Shown here: positions 16,692 through 25,504 of the stretch, piece by piece
Layout: the number at the start of each line of letters is the position of its first letter
Numbering within the stretch: the stretch's first letter is position 1
Source of the DNA: Brevibacterium ihuae
GTDB taxonomy: Bacteria > Actinomycetota > Actinomycetes > Actinomycetales > Brevibacteriaceae
Assembly (NCBI RefSeq): GCF_900184225.1
Contig: NZ_FXWZ01000002.1
Location: forward strand, 643,759 to 707,758
Direction: 5' to 3'
Length of the DNA stretch: 64,000 bases
The notes under the pieces: model-generated
Seen by the model: the letters and a program-made list of their open reading frames with translations, nothing else
The model's database searches: none
What the model was told of the DNA's origin: nothing
Translations under genes and position numbers: made by a program

Positions 16692-17588
16692 TCAGTCCTG
16701 CGCGTCCGCCGCAGCGTCCCCGCGGGGACGCGGGCCCGGGCTCACGGTCGTCCCGTCGGCTTCGTCGCGCAGGATGCGCTGGAGCGTCGAGCCCGGTTCG
16801 ACGACGAGCACGTCCGAGCCCGTCGCGATCCCGTGCGCGGCGAAGGCCGCCAGCACATCAGCGATGACCTCATGCGAGGCGAGCTTCGTCTCGAGCTGGG
16901 TCGCACCCGACCAGAACCGCAACTCGATCCGCACCGTCGTCGTCCCGATCTCGGAGAGCAGGGCCTGCGGCGGCGGCTCTTCGAGCACCTCGGGGGTCGC
17001 ACACATCGCGTCCTCCGCGATCCGGGTCGCGGCCCGGAGGTCGACGGCGTCGTCGACATCGACCGCCACCGAGGTGCGGACCTCCTCGAAGCCGGTCTGC
17101 ACGGTGATGATCTTCGAGTGGAGCTCCGCATTGGGGACGAGCACGAGACGACCGTCGAAGGTCCGCATCGCGCTCGAGGTCAGGCCCATCGACACGATCG
17201 TGCCCCGGTGGTCCTCGATCGCGATCTGGTCGCCCACCCGGAACTTGTCGCGGGCGAGGAGCACGATGCCGGCGAACATGTTGCCGAGCACCGTCTGGAA
17301 GGCGATGCCGGCCGCGATCGACACGACACCGACGCCGCCGAGGACGTCCACCGGTCTGACGCTGGGGAAGATGATGGTGAGGGCCGCGAGGATCCCGAGG
17401 GCGATGACGATCCAGCCGGCCAGGCGACCGAACACATCGGCCGATGCCGGGCCGCGACCGCGCCAGAGCAGGAGCTGCCGGATGAGGACGCGGAGCAGGA
17501 GAGCGAGGAGGAATCCGCCGGCGATGACCGCGGCACCGAGGCCGACGCCGGCCCACGTCACCGGCGGGATGTGGTCGAGGGCGTTCAT
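16692..17588 (-). CDS. small-conductance mechanosensitive channel (MscS family)
   Basis: 298 aa. N-terminal helices (WAGVGLGAAVIAGGFLLALL; AGWIVIALGILAALTIIF), then the pore helix region VLGGVGVVSIAAGIAFQTVLGNMFAGIVLLARDKFRVGD, the MscS hallmark, then the beta domain (VSMGLTSSAMRTFDGRLVLVPNAEL) and the cytoplasmic alpha/beta domain. ATG 17588 overlaps the stop of the DUF2254 gene (ATGA), which fixes the start and implies co-translation. Releases solutes on hypo-osmotic shock. Confidence 0.88.
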   Translation of the reverse strand: MNALDHIPPVTWAGVGLGAAVIAGGFLLALLLRVLIRQLLLWRGRGPASADVFGRLAGWIVIALGILAALTIIFPSVRPVDVLGGVGVVSIAAGIAFQTVLGNMFAGIVLLARDKFRVGDQIAIEDHRGTIVSMGLTSSAMRTFDGRLVLVPNAELHSKIITVQTGFEEVRTSVAVDVDDAVDLRAATRIAEDAMCATPEVLEEPPPQALLSEIGTTTVRIELRFWSGATQLETKLASHEVIADVLAAFAAHGIATGSDVLVVEPGSTLQRILRDEADGTTVSPGPRPRGDAAADAQD

Positions 17589-18880
17589 GCGAGTCCGCCC
17601 CTCGGACTGCCGCATCGATCGTCGACGTGCTCCCTGGCCCGCTCGATCGCCGGGAGGTAGCGGTCGTCCGACGCTTCCGCGAGATCGGCGAGCATGTCGC
17701 GGAGCCGATCCGGAACCGGCACCGCGTCGACCGCATAGTGGGCGATCTCCTCGACCGCGAGCCGGATGTGCCCGTCGATCGACTGGGGGTGGTGGACGAT
17801 CCGGACGACTCCGTCGTCATCGGCGATGTACGGGCTCGGGGACCGCCGGCCGACGAGTCGGCGGAGGACGCGATGGAGCTCGTCGATGCACTGCACCGCG
17901 GTCGTCGGATCGTTGACGCCCGAGGACAGCGCGCGATCGGCGATGTCGACGAGCTGTCGGATGCCGAAGGCGACGTCCTGCCACATCTCCCGCTCGGCGC
18001 CGAGCCCGATGTGGGAGAAGAGCGTCTCCGTGGCACCGTCCTCGAGCGCGTCGGTCCCCCACACCCGGAGCATCCCCTGGCCCTCGGTGAGGAACTCCCC
18101 GACCGGGCGGTCGATGGTGATGACGACGTCGTGCTGCTGCGCGAACCGGATGAGGCCGGCGTAGTCGACGTAGGTGATCATCCCGTGTCGGGTCTCGGTG
18201 AAGACCTCGACGCGGGGCGTCCCCGGGTCCGGGGACCACGTCGGGCCCATCGTCAGAGTGTCCTCGTCGGCGGTGACGGGATACATGTCGTCGGCGAGGG
18301 CGAGCGTGCGGTCGCCGATCCGGGAGATCACCTGCGACACCTGGATCGAGGAGGTGATGTGGTGGATGAAAGCGAGGAAGAACCCGACGCTCGCGAGGAC
18401 GAGGAGGAAGGCCACGGTCACCGACACCTGCGGGACGAACGTCCCGGTGTCGCCGTAGTCGCCGCGCACGGAGCGCGTGACGGTGAGGGCGTAGACGAAG
18501 CTCGCGGTGAAGACTCCGAGGGTGCCCTGGGTGACGCGGCTGTCGAGGAACCCGCCGAGCACACGCGGGGTGAACTGGCTGCTCGCGAGTTGGAGGATGA
18601 CCATGGTGATCGAGAAGACGAGGCTCGTCATCGAGATCATCCCGGTGGCGATCGTCCCGAGGAGTCCGCGCGCACCCTCCGGGCCGCCCTGGAAGACGAA
18701 GGCGATCTTCTCCGACAGGATCCCGTCGAGCATGGGCAGGACGGCGCCGAGAGCGATCGCGCCGATAACGCAGGCGACGGGGATCGCCCAGAACGGCTTC
18801 CACATGTCCCGCCACCACGACGCGCCCTGCACCTGCGGAATCCCTCCGCGCGCGCGGACTGCTGACTGCTTCTCGCTCAT
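17585..18880 (-). CDS. DUF2254 predicted membrane protein
   Basis: 431 aa. Four N-terminal membrane helices (PFWAIPVACVIGAIALGAVL; LLGTIATGMISMTSLVFSIT; LGVFTASFVYALTV; SVTVAFLLVLASVGFFLAFI) with the family's invariant VILQLASSQFTPRVL between helices, then a large soluble C-terminus (GLIRFAQQHDVVITI; SSGVNDPTTAVQCIDELHRVL). ATG 18880 (MSEKQSAVRARGG) is chosen over 18946 because it starts a normal cytoplasmic N-terminus. Coupled to MscS downstream; biochemical role unknown. Confidence 0.85.
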   Translation of the reverse strand: MSEKQSAVRARGGIPQVQGASWWRDMWKPFWAIPVACVIGAIALGAVLPMLDGILSEKIAFVFQGGPEGARGLLGTIATGMISMTSLVFSITMVILQLASSQFTPRVLGGFLDSRVTQGTLGVFTASFVYALTVTRSVRGDYGDTGTFVPQVSVTVAFLLVLASVGFFLAFIHHITSSIQVSQVISRIGDRTLALADDMYPVTADEDTLTMGPTWSPDPGTPRVEVFTETRHGMITYVDYAGLIRFAQQHDVVITIDRPVGEFLTEGQGMLRVWGTDALEDGATETLFSHIGLGAEREMWQDVAFGIRQLVDIADRALSSGVNDPTTAVQCIDELHRVLRRLVGRRSPSPYIADDDGVVRIVHHPQSIDGHIRLAVEEIAHYAVDAVPVPDRLRDMLADLAEASDDRYLPAIERAREHVDDRCGSPRGGLA

Positions 18881-19006
18881 GGGCGTCCTGCCTGCCGGTG
18901 GGATGGGATGGGTCCATCCTAGGGTCGCGAAGCCGGGCCATTGCACTCGCCCCAGGACGCCGGGCAGCGCCGGGAGCAGCAGTCAGCCATGAGATGCAGG
19001 AGAGGT

Positions 19007-19035
19007 CATATGAGAATCGGCCTCATCTTCATATG
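19007..19035. promoter_or_regulatory. inverted repeat upstream of the ATP-grasp gene
   Basis: CATATGA (19007-19013) and TCATATG (19029-19035) form 7-bp arms around 15 bp, ending 12 bases before the ATG at 19048. The repeated GATGA/CATC words nearby may add symmetry. Possible operator; no regulator gene is adjacent. Confidence 0.35.
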
Positions 19036-19047
19036 GTGAGATGAAGC

Positions 19048-19839
19048 ATGGATCACACCCTCGTCTTCCTCGTCGGGAAGAAGCCGAAGTCCGGGACCGT
19101 CATCGCTGAGACCATCGAGGTCCTCGAGGCCTCGGGCGCGCGCTGCCGCGTCCTGCTGCCGCACGACGAGGAGGTCGTTCCCACCGACCTGGGCGGCGCG
19201 CGTCTCGTGGTCCACCGGGGCCTGTCGCACCGCCTCGACGGCATCCTCGCCGCCATCGCCGATGCGGGCATCCCCCTGTGCAATCCCTGGGGCGGGGTGA
19301 CGAACCTGCACGACCGCGCGACGACGCACCGTGCGCTGCGCGCAGCCGGGATGCCCGCTCCGCGAGGGGACGTGCGGACCACCTGGGCCGAGGTGCTCGA
19401 GAACTCCCGTGACCGCAGAGTCGTCGTCAAGGCCGTCCACGGAGCGGGGCGAGGTCGCGGCGTGCTGCCGGATCCGCTGCCCGAGTCCGCGCCGATGGAC
19501 GGGCCGTACCTCGTCGAGGACTGGATCCCGCACGACGGCATCGACCGGAAGCTCTCCGTCGCAGGCGACTGGGTGAGCGGGCTGCTCAAGGCCTCGACCC
19601 TCACCCATGAGCACACGACCGAGCGCACCCCGTTCACGGTCGACGACACGCTCGCCGCCCTCGCACGCCGGGCGACCGCCGGACTCGACATGCACCTCGC
19701 CGGCGTCGACGTCGTGCTCGGCCCCCACGGACCCGTCGTCGTCGACGTCAACGCCTTCCCGGGCTACCGGGACGTGGCCGGCGCCGCGGCAGCGGTCGCC
19801 TCTCACCTCCTCGACCACGCGGCCGGCGAGAGCCGCTGA
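19048..19839 (+). CDS. ATP-grasp domain protein (RimK/ITPK-like)
   Basis: 263 aa ATP-dependent carboxylate-amine ligase-like fold. N-terminal preATP-grasp half (DHTLVFLVGKKPKSGTVI), then [21 protein letters not shown], the ATP-binding lysine segment RVVVKAVHGAGRGRGVLP, and the metal-ligand end VVDVNAFPGYRDVAGAA, close to the inositol-phosphate-kinase-like and RimK branches. Monocistronic as far as can be seen. Substrate unknown; peptide ligase or sugar-phosphate kinase both remain open. Confidence 0.78.
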   Translation: MDHTLVFLVGKKPKSGTVIAETIEVLEASGARCRVLLPHDEEVVPTDLGGARLVVHRGLSHRLDGILAAIADAGIPLCNPWGGVTNLHDRATTHRALRAAGMPAPRGDVRTTWAEVLENSRDRRVVVKAVHGAGRGRGVLPDPLPESAPMDGPYLVEDWIPHDGIDRKLSVAGDWVSGLLKASTLTHEHTTERTPFTVDDTLAALARRATAGLDMHLAGVDVVLGPHGPVVVDVNAFPGYRDVAGAAAAVASHLLDHAAGESR

Positions 19840-20076
19840 GCAGGCCCCGGCAGCAGAGCGGATCACCCCCGCGCGACTCCGAGTCGACGAGGTCCACGAT
19901 CCGAAAACCGTCAAGTAAGGTATGGGACAGGTCGGTCCCGAATCCGATCGACCGTTCCGTCTCCGGAGCGCTTCCCGGCGCCCGCTGCTCGAGAAGGCCT
20001 GCCGAGGCCCCGACTCCGTCCCCTCCTCGCCTCCGTTCTCGCGTCGGCGGTCCTCGTCTCGACTCCGTCCCTCGCG

Positions 20077-21855
20077 GTGGCGAACGGCACCGACCGGCCG
20101 GCTGCGGAACCGGCGACCCTCACCGTCGAGATCGCCGAGGAGATCGACCTCGAATCGTTCCTCGAATCCGGGGCGGAGCTTACCGGCTCCGGGCTCAACC
20201 CCCGTTCGGAGGCCGCCGTCACCGTCGCCCCCGGCATCGTCGCCGATGCCGAGCCGGGCGGTTCGGCGCCGCTGTCGGAGGAGAGCCTCTCCACCGCTCC
20301 GGACGACACCGCTGCACCCTCCCAGGGCCCCTCGGCTCCGGGCGAGGACGTCGAACCAGCGGACGCGGACGCCCTCGGCGAGTTCCGGACCACCGTCCGC
20401 GCGGAGGCCGACGGTTCGTTCGCAACGACCGTCCCGGCCGCCTACGGGGGCGGCGAGGACGAGGACTACCTCGGCTCCCACCGCATCGAGATCTCCGCCG
20501 ACGGGCACGTTCCGGTCGCGGTCGCCTTCGTCGTCTCCCCGACCGCCGACCGCTCTGGGACCGACTCCCCGACCGAGTCGCCCGCTCCTTCGGAATCGCC
20601 GCGGCCGTCCGCACCGGAGGAGGACGCGGTCACCACCGAGCCGGCACCCGAGCCCTCGACACCCGCCACTCCCGAACCTCGGCCGTCCGCTCCGGAGACC
20701 CCTGCTCCCGACTCCGCACCCCCGGTCGACCCCTTCGCCGTGTCGAACGGCTTCACGGTGTCCGGCGGCATCGGCAATGCCTGGCGGGCCCATGGCGGGG
20801 AGAACGGACGCCTGGGCAGGCCGACCGGCGAGGAGCGTCCCCTGCCGGGGAGTGCGTACCAGCACTTCGAGGGCGGTTCGATCCATTGGTCACCGGCCAC
20901 CGGCGCCCATCCGACATGGGGCGCCGTCCGCTCCGAGTGGGGATCCCACGACTGGGAGCGCGGGACGCTCGGCTACCCGACCTCCGCGGAGCGCTGCGGG
21001 CTCACCGGCGGCGGCTGCTACCAGTGGTTCCAGGGCGGTCAGATCCACTGGTCGCCGGCTTCCGGCGCGCATGCGACCTGGGGCGGCATGCGGACCGCCT
21101 GGGGCAAGGCCGGATACGAGCGCGGCTCGTGGGGCTACCCGACGGGTGCCGAGCAGCTGCGCCACGACGGACGCTGGCAGCAGCGGTTCCAGGGCGGCAC
21201 GAAGATCGTCGGATCCACCCCGTCGACCGGGCTCCCTCACGGCGTGACGCCCAAGACCGGGACGAGCCAGCTCGTCATCGCCCACGCGACCAAGCGCGCC
21301 ACCTCCTACGGCACGGTCGAGCGCTGGGAGCTGCGCAGCGACCGCAGCTGGCACAAGGTCGGCGCCTCGTGGAACGCCCGCTTCGGGTACTCCGGGCTCG
21401 ATCCGCGTGCCTGGACGAACCACGAGGGCACCGGGACGACCCCGATGGGCAACTTCAGCCTCGACTACGCCTTCGGCCGCGACGCGAAGCCTGCGGGAAC
21501 CGGTCTGCGGTACGAGCGGATGACCCGGTCGAACTACAACCACTGGTGCTCCGACGTCCGGTCCGCCGACTACAACAAGCACCTCCGCTCCCCCTCGGCG
21601 TCGTGCCCCTCGCCGCGTCCCGGGTCGCTCTACGAGACGCCCCAGTTCAACCTCGCCATCGCCATCGACTTCAACAAGAAGCGGATCCGCGGCAAGGGCT
21701 CGGGCGTGCTCATGCACACGAACGGCGCTGGTTCCACGGCAGGATGCGTGTCGGTGACCTCGGCCCAGATGGGGACCACGACCTCCTGGCTCGACGAGGA
21801 CCGGAGCCCCCACATCGTCATCGCGCCCACCGGCGAGCTGCGGTACCAGCGGTGA
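20077..21855 (+). CDS. secreted LGFP-repeat protein with L,D-transpeptidase (YkuD) domain
   Basis: 592 aa from GTG 20077. Order: acidic N-terminus, Pro/Ser/Glu linker (about residues 165-225), three LGFP-type repeats binding cell wall (about 225-390; each has a GYPT or GRPT core and QHFEGG/QWFQGGQIHWSP), then a YkuD-like catalytic domain (about 390-592) with HTNGAGSTAGC, His about 547 and Cys about 557. It should cross-link or anchor in the envelope. Start problem: the in-frame sequence upstream of 20077 encodes a clear signal peptide (RPRLRPLLASVLASAVL) but contains no ATG, GTG or TTG; only CTG at 19999 fits. The ATG at 19922 is in another frame. Either a CTG start or a frameshift should be considered. 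Confidence 0.85.
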   Translation: MANGTDRPAAEPATLTVEIAEEIDLESFLESGAELTGSGLNPRSEAAVTVAPGIVADAEPGGSAPLSEESLSTAPDDTAAPSQGPSAPGEDVEPADADALGEFRTTVRAEADGSFATTVPAAYGGGEDEDYLGSHRIEISADGHVPVAVAFVVSPTADRSGTDSPTESPAPSESPRPSAPEEDAVTTEPAPEPSTPATPEPRPSAPETPAPDSAPPVDPFAVSNGFTVSGGIGNAWRAHGGENGRLGRPTGEERPLPGSAYQHFEGGSIHWSPATGAHPTWGAVRSEWGSHDWERGTLGYPTSAERCGLTGGGCYQWFQGGQIHWSPASGAHATWGGMRTAWGKAGYERGSWGYPTGAEQLRHDGRWQQRFQGGTKIVGSTPSTGLPHGVTPKTGTSQLVIAHATKRATSYGTVERWELRSDRSWHKVGASWNARFGYSGLDPRAWTNHEGTGTTPMGNFSLDYAFGRDAKPAGTGLRYERMTRSNYNHWCSDVRSADYNKHLRSPSASCPSPRPGSLYETPQFNLAIAIDFNKKRIRGKGSGVLMHTNGAGSTAGCVSVTSAQMGTTTSWLDEDRSPHIVIAPTGELRYQR

Positions 21856-22442
21856 GACCGGTGGCACGGGGACCGGCGGGTCGAACCCGTCGCGCGACGG
21901 GCGGGTTCGCCCTGATCGCCGCTCTCGTGCTCGCCGGATGCTCCGGAGGCGGCCAGCAGCCCGAGCACCGGGTCGCGGTCCCCGAAACGGGAACCGGCGC
22001 GGCCACCGCGCCGTCCGCCTACACCACCGCGGAGGCGAGCGAGGAGCCGGAGACGGCCGCGCGCTCCGTCGCCGCGGACTACACCCGCAGCGAGACGCAG
22101 GAGTCGGCCGAGGCGCGGTTCTTCTCCGGCGGGGAACTCTTCCAGTACGGGCCGCAGCGGGCGTCCCAGATCATCACCGGCGGCGGCACCGTCGATCCCA
22201 TCTACGCCGCGTGCACGGTCACCGGGACCGCAGCCGCGATCGAGGACCGGGTCGACGTCGCCGTCGAGGGCACCCACGACGGGATCGCCGGATACGTCTT
22301 CGACCTCGGCTGCGAGACGGAGGACACCGGCATCGAGCAGGCCGCGATCGAGGTGATCCTCGTCGAGGGGGCGTGGCTCGTCAACACCCTGTCCTACGGG
22401 GCGGAGGGCACCGTCACGGTCCCGGGCGCCGACCAGGGGTGA
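21852..22442 (+). CDS. secreted lipoprotein, function unknown
   Basis: 196 aa. The GTG at 21852 overlaps the transpeptidase stop (GTGA). Signal: RTRRATGGF then ALIAALVLAGCSGGG, lipobox LAGC with the Cys near residue 30. The mature part starts with a Thr/Ala/Glu-rich linker and a small domain with two cysteines (YAACTVTGT, LGCETED) that could form a disulfide. No recognised family. Coupling to the LGFP/YkuD protein suggests a partner in envelope remodelling. Confidence 0.75.
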   Translation: MRPVARGPAGRTRRATGGFALIAALVLAGCSGGGQQPEHRVAVPETGTGAATAPSAYTTAEASEEPETAARSVAADYTRSETQESAEARFFSGGELFQYGPQRASQIITGGGTVDPIYAACTVTGTAAAIEDRVDVAVEGTHDGIAGYVFDLGCETEDTGIEQAAIEVILVEGAWLVNTLSYGAEGTVTVPGADQG

Positions 22443-22496
22443 GCCCGGGTCCCTAAGCCCCTATCGAGGGCGATCGGTGCGCTGTACGATCGCGCC

Positions 22497-22775
22497 ATGG
22501 GACTCTTCGGCGATGACGTGAACACGACAGTCGACGGCAGACCGGTGCGAGTGCAGGGCAGGACGGGCGCGATCAGAGCGACCTGGCAGCTCCTCGAGGG
22601 TGACACCGTCCTCGCCGAGCACGCCTCCCTCGGCGGCGAGTGCGAACTCGTGGGCACTCTGAGCACCGGGACGGAGGTGCGGGCGATCATCGGCCAGGGC
22701 GTCTTCGGGCCCACGACCGTGCGCGTGGTGGTCAACGGCGAAACCGTCGCCGAGCACCAGGGATTCGTCGCGTAG
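22497..22775 (+). CDS. hypothetical small protein
   Basis: 92 aa, mostly predicted beta strands with hydrophobic/polar alternation (RVQGRTGAIRATWQLLEGD; TVRVVVNGETVAEHQGFVA). No signal, cysteines or known motif. The ATG has the right codon bias (G/C at third positions) and starts with MGLFGDDVN. Accepted as coding on composition; function unknown. Confidence 0.6.
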   Translation: MGLFGDDVNTTVDGRPVRVQGRTGAIRATWQLLEGDTVLAEHASLGGECELVGTLSTGTEVRAIIGQGVFGPTTVRVVVNGETVAEHQGFVA

Positions 22776-23008
22776 CCTTCTCCGTCGAGGAGAACCGACG
22801 CTGCCGTCCGTAATTCCTCACCTCACGGCGTGCCTGCTTCCCCGGACGCTCGCCGAATCAGGTGCAGCCGGAGGTCTGCTGATCAGCCCTGGGGATCCAG
22901 AGCGTTTCCGGCCCCGCCCGCACAGACGCAATCGGCAGATCGAGGTTCCGTATGCTCGCTTCGACGGTCCGAAGCAGCAGCTGCGGGTACGATCCGGCGT
23001 GTCCGGGT
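22776..23008. other. 233-bp intergenic stretch without a recognised gene
   Basis: No supported coding frame, RNA or strong hairpin. G/C bias by codon position disappears here, which fits the start of the decayed accessory patch. The VOC gene stop (minus strand) is at 23009. Confidence 0.4.
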
Positions 23009-23362
23009 TCAGGCCACCGTGGTGTGCATTCCGACATTGACGACGCGACCGTCGGAGGAGCGGTAGAAGAACCGCGTCACACCCCATGGCTCATCCGTGA
23101 GCGGGTGCACGACGTCCAGATCGGCCTTCCTCACCCGGTCGAGCGCCTCACGCACATCGTCGACGAAGATGGAGACGTCCGGATTGACCTTGGCGGTGGC
23201 GTCCTGGGTCATCAGACTGAGCTGGTGACTTTCGTCATCACCGAGTGTGATGATCCATCCGTGATCCATGACTACACGCAGCCCGAGTACGGCAGAATGC
23301 TCCCGCACCGCTGTAGGAAGGTCGGAGACCGTCAGATTCGGGACCACTCGTTCAATACGCAT
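23009..23362 (-). CDS. VOC superfamily (glyoxalase/bleomycin-resistance/dioxygenase) protein
   Basis: 117 aa, single VOC module pair: MRIERVVPNLTVSDLPTAV at the start, VLGLRVVMDHGWIITLGD, SIFVDDVREALDRVRKA and the terminal EPWGVTRFFYRSSDGRVVNV. ATG 23362 is the natural VOC start; the longer open frame upstream is antisense to the RidA remnant. Lower GC and less biased third positions than the left-hand neighbours. Many such proteins are uncharacterised; the substrate is unknown. It may have been divergent from the RidA gene before truncation. Confidence 0.78.
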   Translation of the reverse strand: MRIERVVPNLTVSDLPTAVREHSAVLGLRVVMDHGWIITLGDDESHQLSLMTQDATAKVNPDVSIFVDDVREALDRVRKADLDVVHPLTDEPWGVTRFFYRSSDGRVVNVGMHTTVA

Positions 23363-23380
23363 GACCTCATCGTCGCAGAC

Positions 23381-23677
23381 GACGCTCAGGGCCGGCCCGT
23401 CGGCGACGGAGATCTCGCCGCTCAGACTGAGCAGGTCTACGTCAATCTGCACGCAGCCATCACCGCGGCAGGTGGGTCTTTCGACGACATCGCGAATCTG
23501 ACCATCTACATCGTTGACTATGAACCCAGCACGATGTCTCAACTCGGCGAAGGAGCCGTCAGCGCTGCACAACGACTGGGATTCGATATCGTCCGCCCCA
23601 TCGCCCTGCTCGGAGTCTCGGCACTCGGAGAACCAGACCTCCTCATCGAAGTCGAGGCCATCGCCGTCTTGTCCTGA
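23381..23677 (+). pseudogene. RidA/YjgF family gene, 5'-truncated
   Basis: Frame encodes DAQGRPVGDGDLAAQTEQVY followed by NLHAAITAAGGSFDD, LTIYIVDYEPS and EPDLLIEVEAIAVLS, the C-terminal 70 per cent of a RidA-type imine deaminase. The first about 30 residues and a start codon are missing; the sequence directly upstream is the 5' end of the intact divergent VOC gene, so the breakpoint is near 23362-23381. The conserved Arg (normally in the IEVEAIA-flanking region preceded by VARL) is not obvious. It marks the left edge of the accessory patch. Confidence 0.65.
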
Positions 23678-23750
23678 CTCGTCCGCCTCAAACAGCCCGT
23701 ACACACAACCTGACGTGTTGACCTCGGGAAGGCGAATACACAACCGGGCG

Positions 23751-23941
23751 CTGTTCACTCGCATCGCCACCGACGACGGTGGGAACGCCGCCTGCACAAC
23801 CTGCGGACCCACGGCCAGCGTCCGCGCACACACCGGCGTCAAGGCCCCACCGGATATCACCGCACAAACACAACTGCCCCGCACTCGGGCGGGGCAGTTC
23901 CGGACTTCTCGGTGGACCTAGCGGTAGGCTCGTCGAAACTT
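23751..23941 (+). repeat. repeat copy A ending in terminator-like hairpin
   Basis: First of three related units (others at 30566 and 31357). Contains a hairpin with perfect 11-bp stem AACTGCCCCGC / GCGGGGCAGTT (23872-23899, 6-nt loop), then a conserved tail (CCGGACTTCTCGGTGGA). Upstream of the hairpin, one frame resembles the C-terminal coding end in copy B (LFTRIATDDGG versus LFTRITIDDDE), suggesting 3' ends of a duplicated gene. Confidence 0.7.
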
Positions 23942-23959
23942 GCCCCGCCGGTGATTCAT

Positions 23960-24114
23960 ATGGTGCGAACACACCGGTCAATCCGCACTGAACGGCACAG
24001 GACGCACCGCCGGAGGCGCCATCCACAGCAGGCGCCGCGAGCATCCGAAGACCTCCTCCAGCGAGCGGAAACCGCCTACGCTGCCGACGGGTCTCTGAAA
24101 GCTGTGGCCCGACA
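23960..24114 (+). pseudogene. 5' part of a helix-turn-helix protein gene split by IS256
   Basis: MVRTHRSIRTERHRTH, then SEDLLQRAETAYAADGSLKAVARQ, a basic N-terminus plus a first HTH. The frame is interrupted after two bases of codon 52 by the IS256 element. Joining this part to 25505-25772 with one copy of the 8-bp target restores an uninterrupted 140-codon frame (155 + 268 bases = 141 codons with stop). Confidence 0.75.
24107..24114. repeat. target-site duplication of IS256, left copy
   Basis: GCCCGACA, identical to 25497-25504 on the other side of the element. Eight bases is the usual IS256-family duplication length, so the insertion is fairly recent and unrearranged. Confidence 0.88.
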
Positions 24115-25496
24115 GGGACTGTAAGAAAAACGGTGTGTGAGGGTCCGGCCTGATCCGAGAGGAGACGGCCGTGTCAGAGTCCACGACCGAGGCAACGGAA
24201 GAGATGATCGACCCTGTGACGGGAGAGATCATCGATCAAAAACAACTGGCCGAACGGCTGCTAGCCCAGGCCAAGGAGCAGGGCGTGAGCCTGGTTGGCC
24301 CCGGTGGGCTGCTGAACCAACTCACGAAGAACGTCCTCGAGACGGCCCTGGACGCCGAGCTGACCGAGCACCTCGGTCACGAGCACGGCGAGACCCCGAT
24401 CGCGGAGAACATGCGCAACGGGACCCGGCCCAAGACGGTTCTGACGGAGATCGGCCCGGTGCAGATCGAGGTGCCCCGGGACCGAGCGGGATCCTTCGAG
24501 CCGGTGATCGTGCCCAAACGCAAACGGCGCCTGGACGGCATCGACCAGATCGTGCTCTCCCTCTCGGCCCGGGGCCTGACCACCGGGGAGATCGCAGCGC
24601 ACTTCGAGGAGGTCTATGGGGCCACAGTCTCCAAGGACACCATCTCCAGGATCACGGAGAAGGTCGCCGGGGAACTGGCCGAATGGTCCGCCCGGCCGCT
24701 GGACCCGCTCTACCCGGTGATCTTCGTCGACGCGATCGTCGTGAAAGTGCGCGACGGTCAGGTCCGCAATACCCCGTTCTACGTCGTCATGGGCGTCACC
24801 ACCAACGGGGAACGCGAAATCCTGGGGATCTGGGCCGGAGACGGCGCCGAGGGCGCCCGGTTCTGGCTGCAGGTGTTCTCCGAGCTGAAGAACCGGGGCG
24901 TGGAAGACGTGCTCATCGCGGTCTGCGACGGGCTCAAGGGCCTGCCCGAGGCGATCACCACCACCTGGGAGCGGACGGTGGTCCAGCAGTGCATCGTGCA
25001 CCTGATCCGCAACTCCTTCCGCTACGCCGGCCGGCAGCACCGCGATGGGATCGTCAAGGCCCTCAAGCCGGTCTACACCGCACCCTCCGAGGCCGCGGCC
25101 AAGGACCGGCTCGCCGAGTTCGCCCAGCAGTGGGGCGAGAAGTATCCAGCCATCGTGCAGCTATGGGAGAGCTCTTGGGCGGAGTTCGTGCCGTTCCTGG
25201 AGTACGACGTGGAGATCCGGCGGGTGATCTGTACGACCAACGCGATCGAGTCGATCAACGCCCGCTACCGGAGAGCAGTTCGCGCCCGGGGTCACTTCCC
25301 GAACGAGGCCGCCGCGCTGAAATGCCTGTACATGGTTACCCGGTCTCTTGATCCGACCGGGGGCGGGAGGGCACGCTGGGTGATGAGATGGAAGCCGGCG
25401 CTCAACGCGTTCGCGATCACCTTCGCCGGACGGTTCGAAAGAGCCACTCACTGATGAAAACCGCCGGACCCCACACACCGTTTATCGGACAGTCCC
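24115..25496 (+). mobile_element. IS256-family insertion sequence, complete
   Basis: 1382 bp. Imperfect terminal inverted repeats: left begins GGGACTGTAAGAAAAACGGT and right (reverse complement) begins GGGACTGTCCGATAAACGGT, both continuing with GTGTG and GGTCCGG. Flanked by the perfect 8-bp duplication GCCCGACA. Carries one transposase gene (24171-25454). Inserted into a helix-turn-helix gene. Confidence 0.92.
24171..25454 (+). CDS. IS256 family transposase (mutator type)
   Basis: 427 aa, full length. DDE residues in FVDAIVVKVRDGQ, VCDGLKGLPEAI and CTTNAIESINARYRRAVRAR; the N-terminal region LLNQLTKNVLETALDAELTE and the zinc-like HLGHEHGE are typical of the family. The ATG is preceded by a GAGAGGAGA SD. 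No frameshift, and both ends are intact, so the element could be active. Confidence 0.93.
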   Translation: MSESTTEATEEMIDPVTGEIIDQKQLAERLLAQAKEQGVSLVGPGGLLNQLTKNVLETALDAELTEHLGHEHGETPIAENMRNGTRPKTVLTEIGPVQIEVPRDRAGSFEPVIVPKRKRRLDGIDQIVLSLSARGLTTGEIAAHFEEVYGATVSKDTISRITEKVAGELAEWSARPLDPLYPVIFVDAIVVKVRDGQVRNTPFYVVMGVTTNGEREILGIWAGDGAEGARFWLQVFSELKNRGVEDVLIAVCDGLKGLPEAITTTWERTVVQQCIVHLIRNSFRYAGRQHRDGIVKALKPVYTAPSEAAAKDRLAEFAQQWGEKYPAIVQLWESSWAEFVPFLEYDVEIRRVICTTNAIESINARYRRAVRARGHFPNEAAALKCLYMVTRSLDPTGGGRARWVMRWKPALNAFAITFAGRFERATH

Positions 25497-25504
25497 GCCC
25501 GACA
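25497..25504. repeat. target-site duplication of IS256, right copy
   Basis: GCCCGACA directly after the right inverted repeat; pairs with 24107-24114. Confidence 0.88.

Noticed and set aside
19922..21247. ATG 19922 frame as the start of the LGFP protein
   Set aside because: That frame gives an Arg/Ser/Pro-rich product without LGFP or transpeptidase motifs; the real domains are in the frame of 20077.
23009..23884. One 291-codon minus-strand frame that could be read as a VOC fusion protein
   Set aside because: Only the last 117 codons match VOC; the rest is antisense to the RidA remnant and repeat A.
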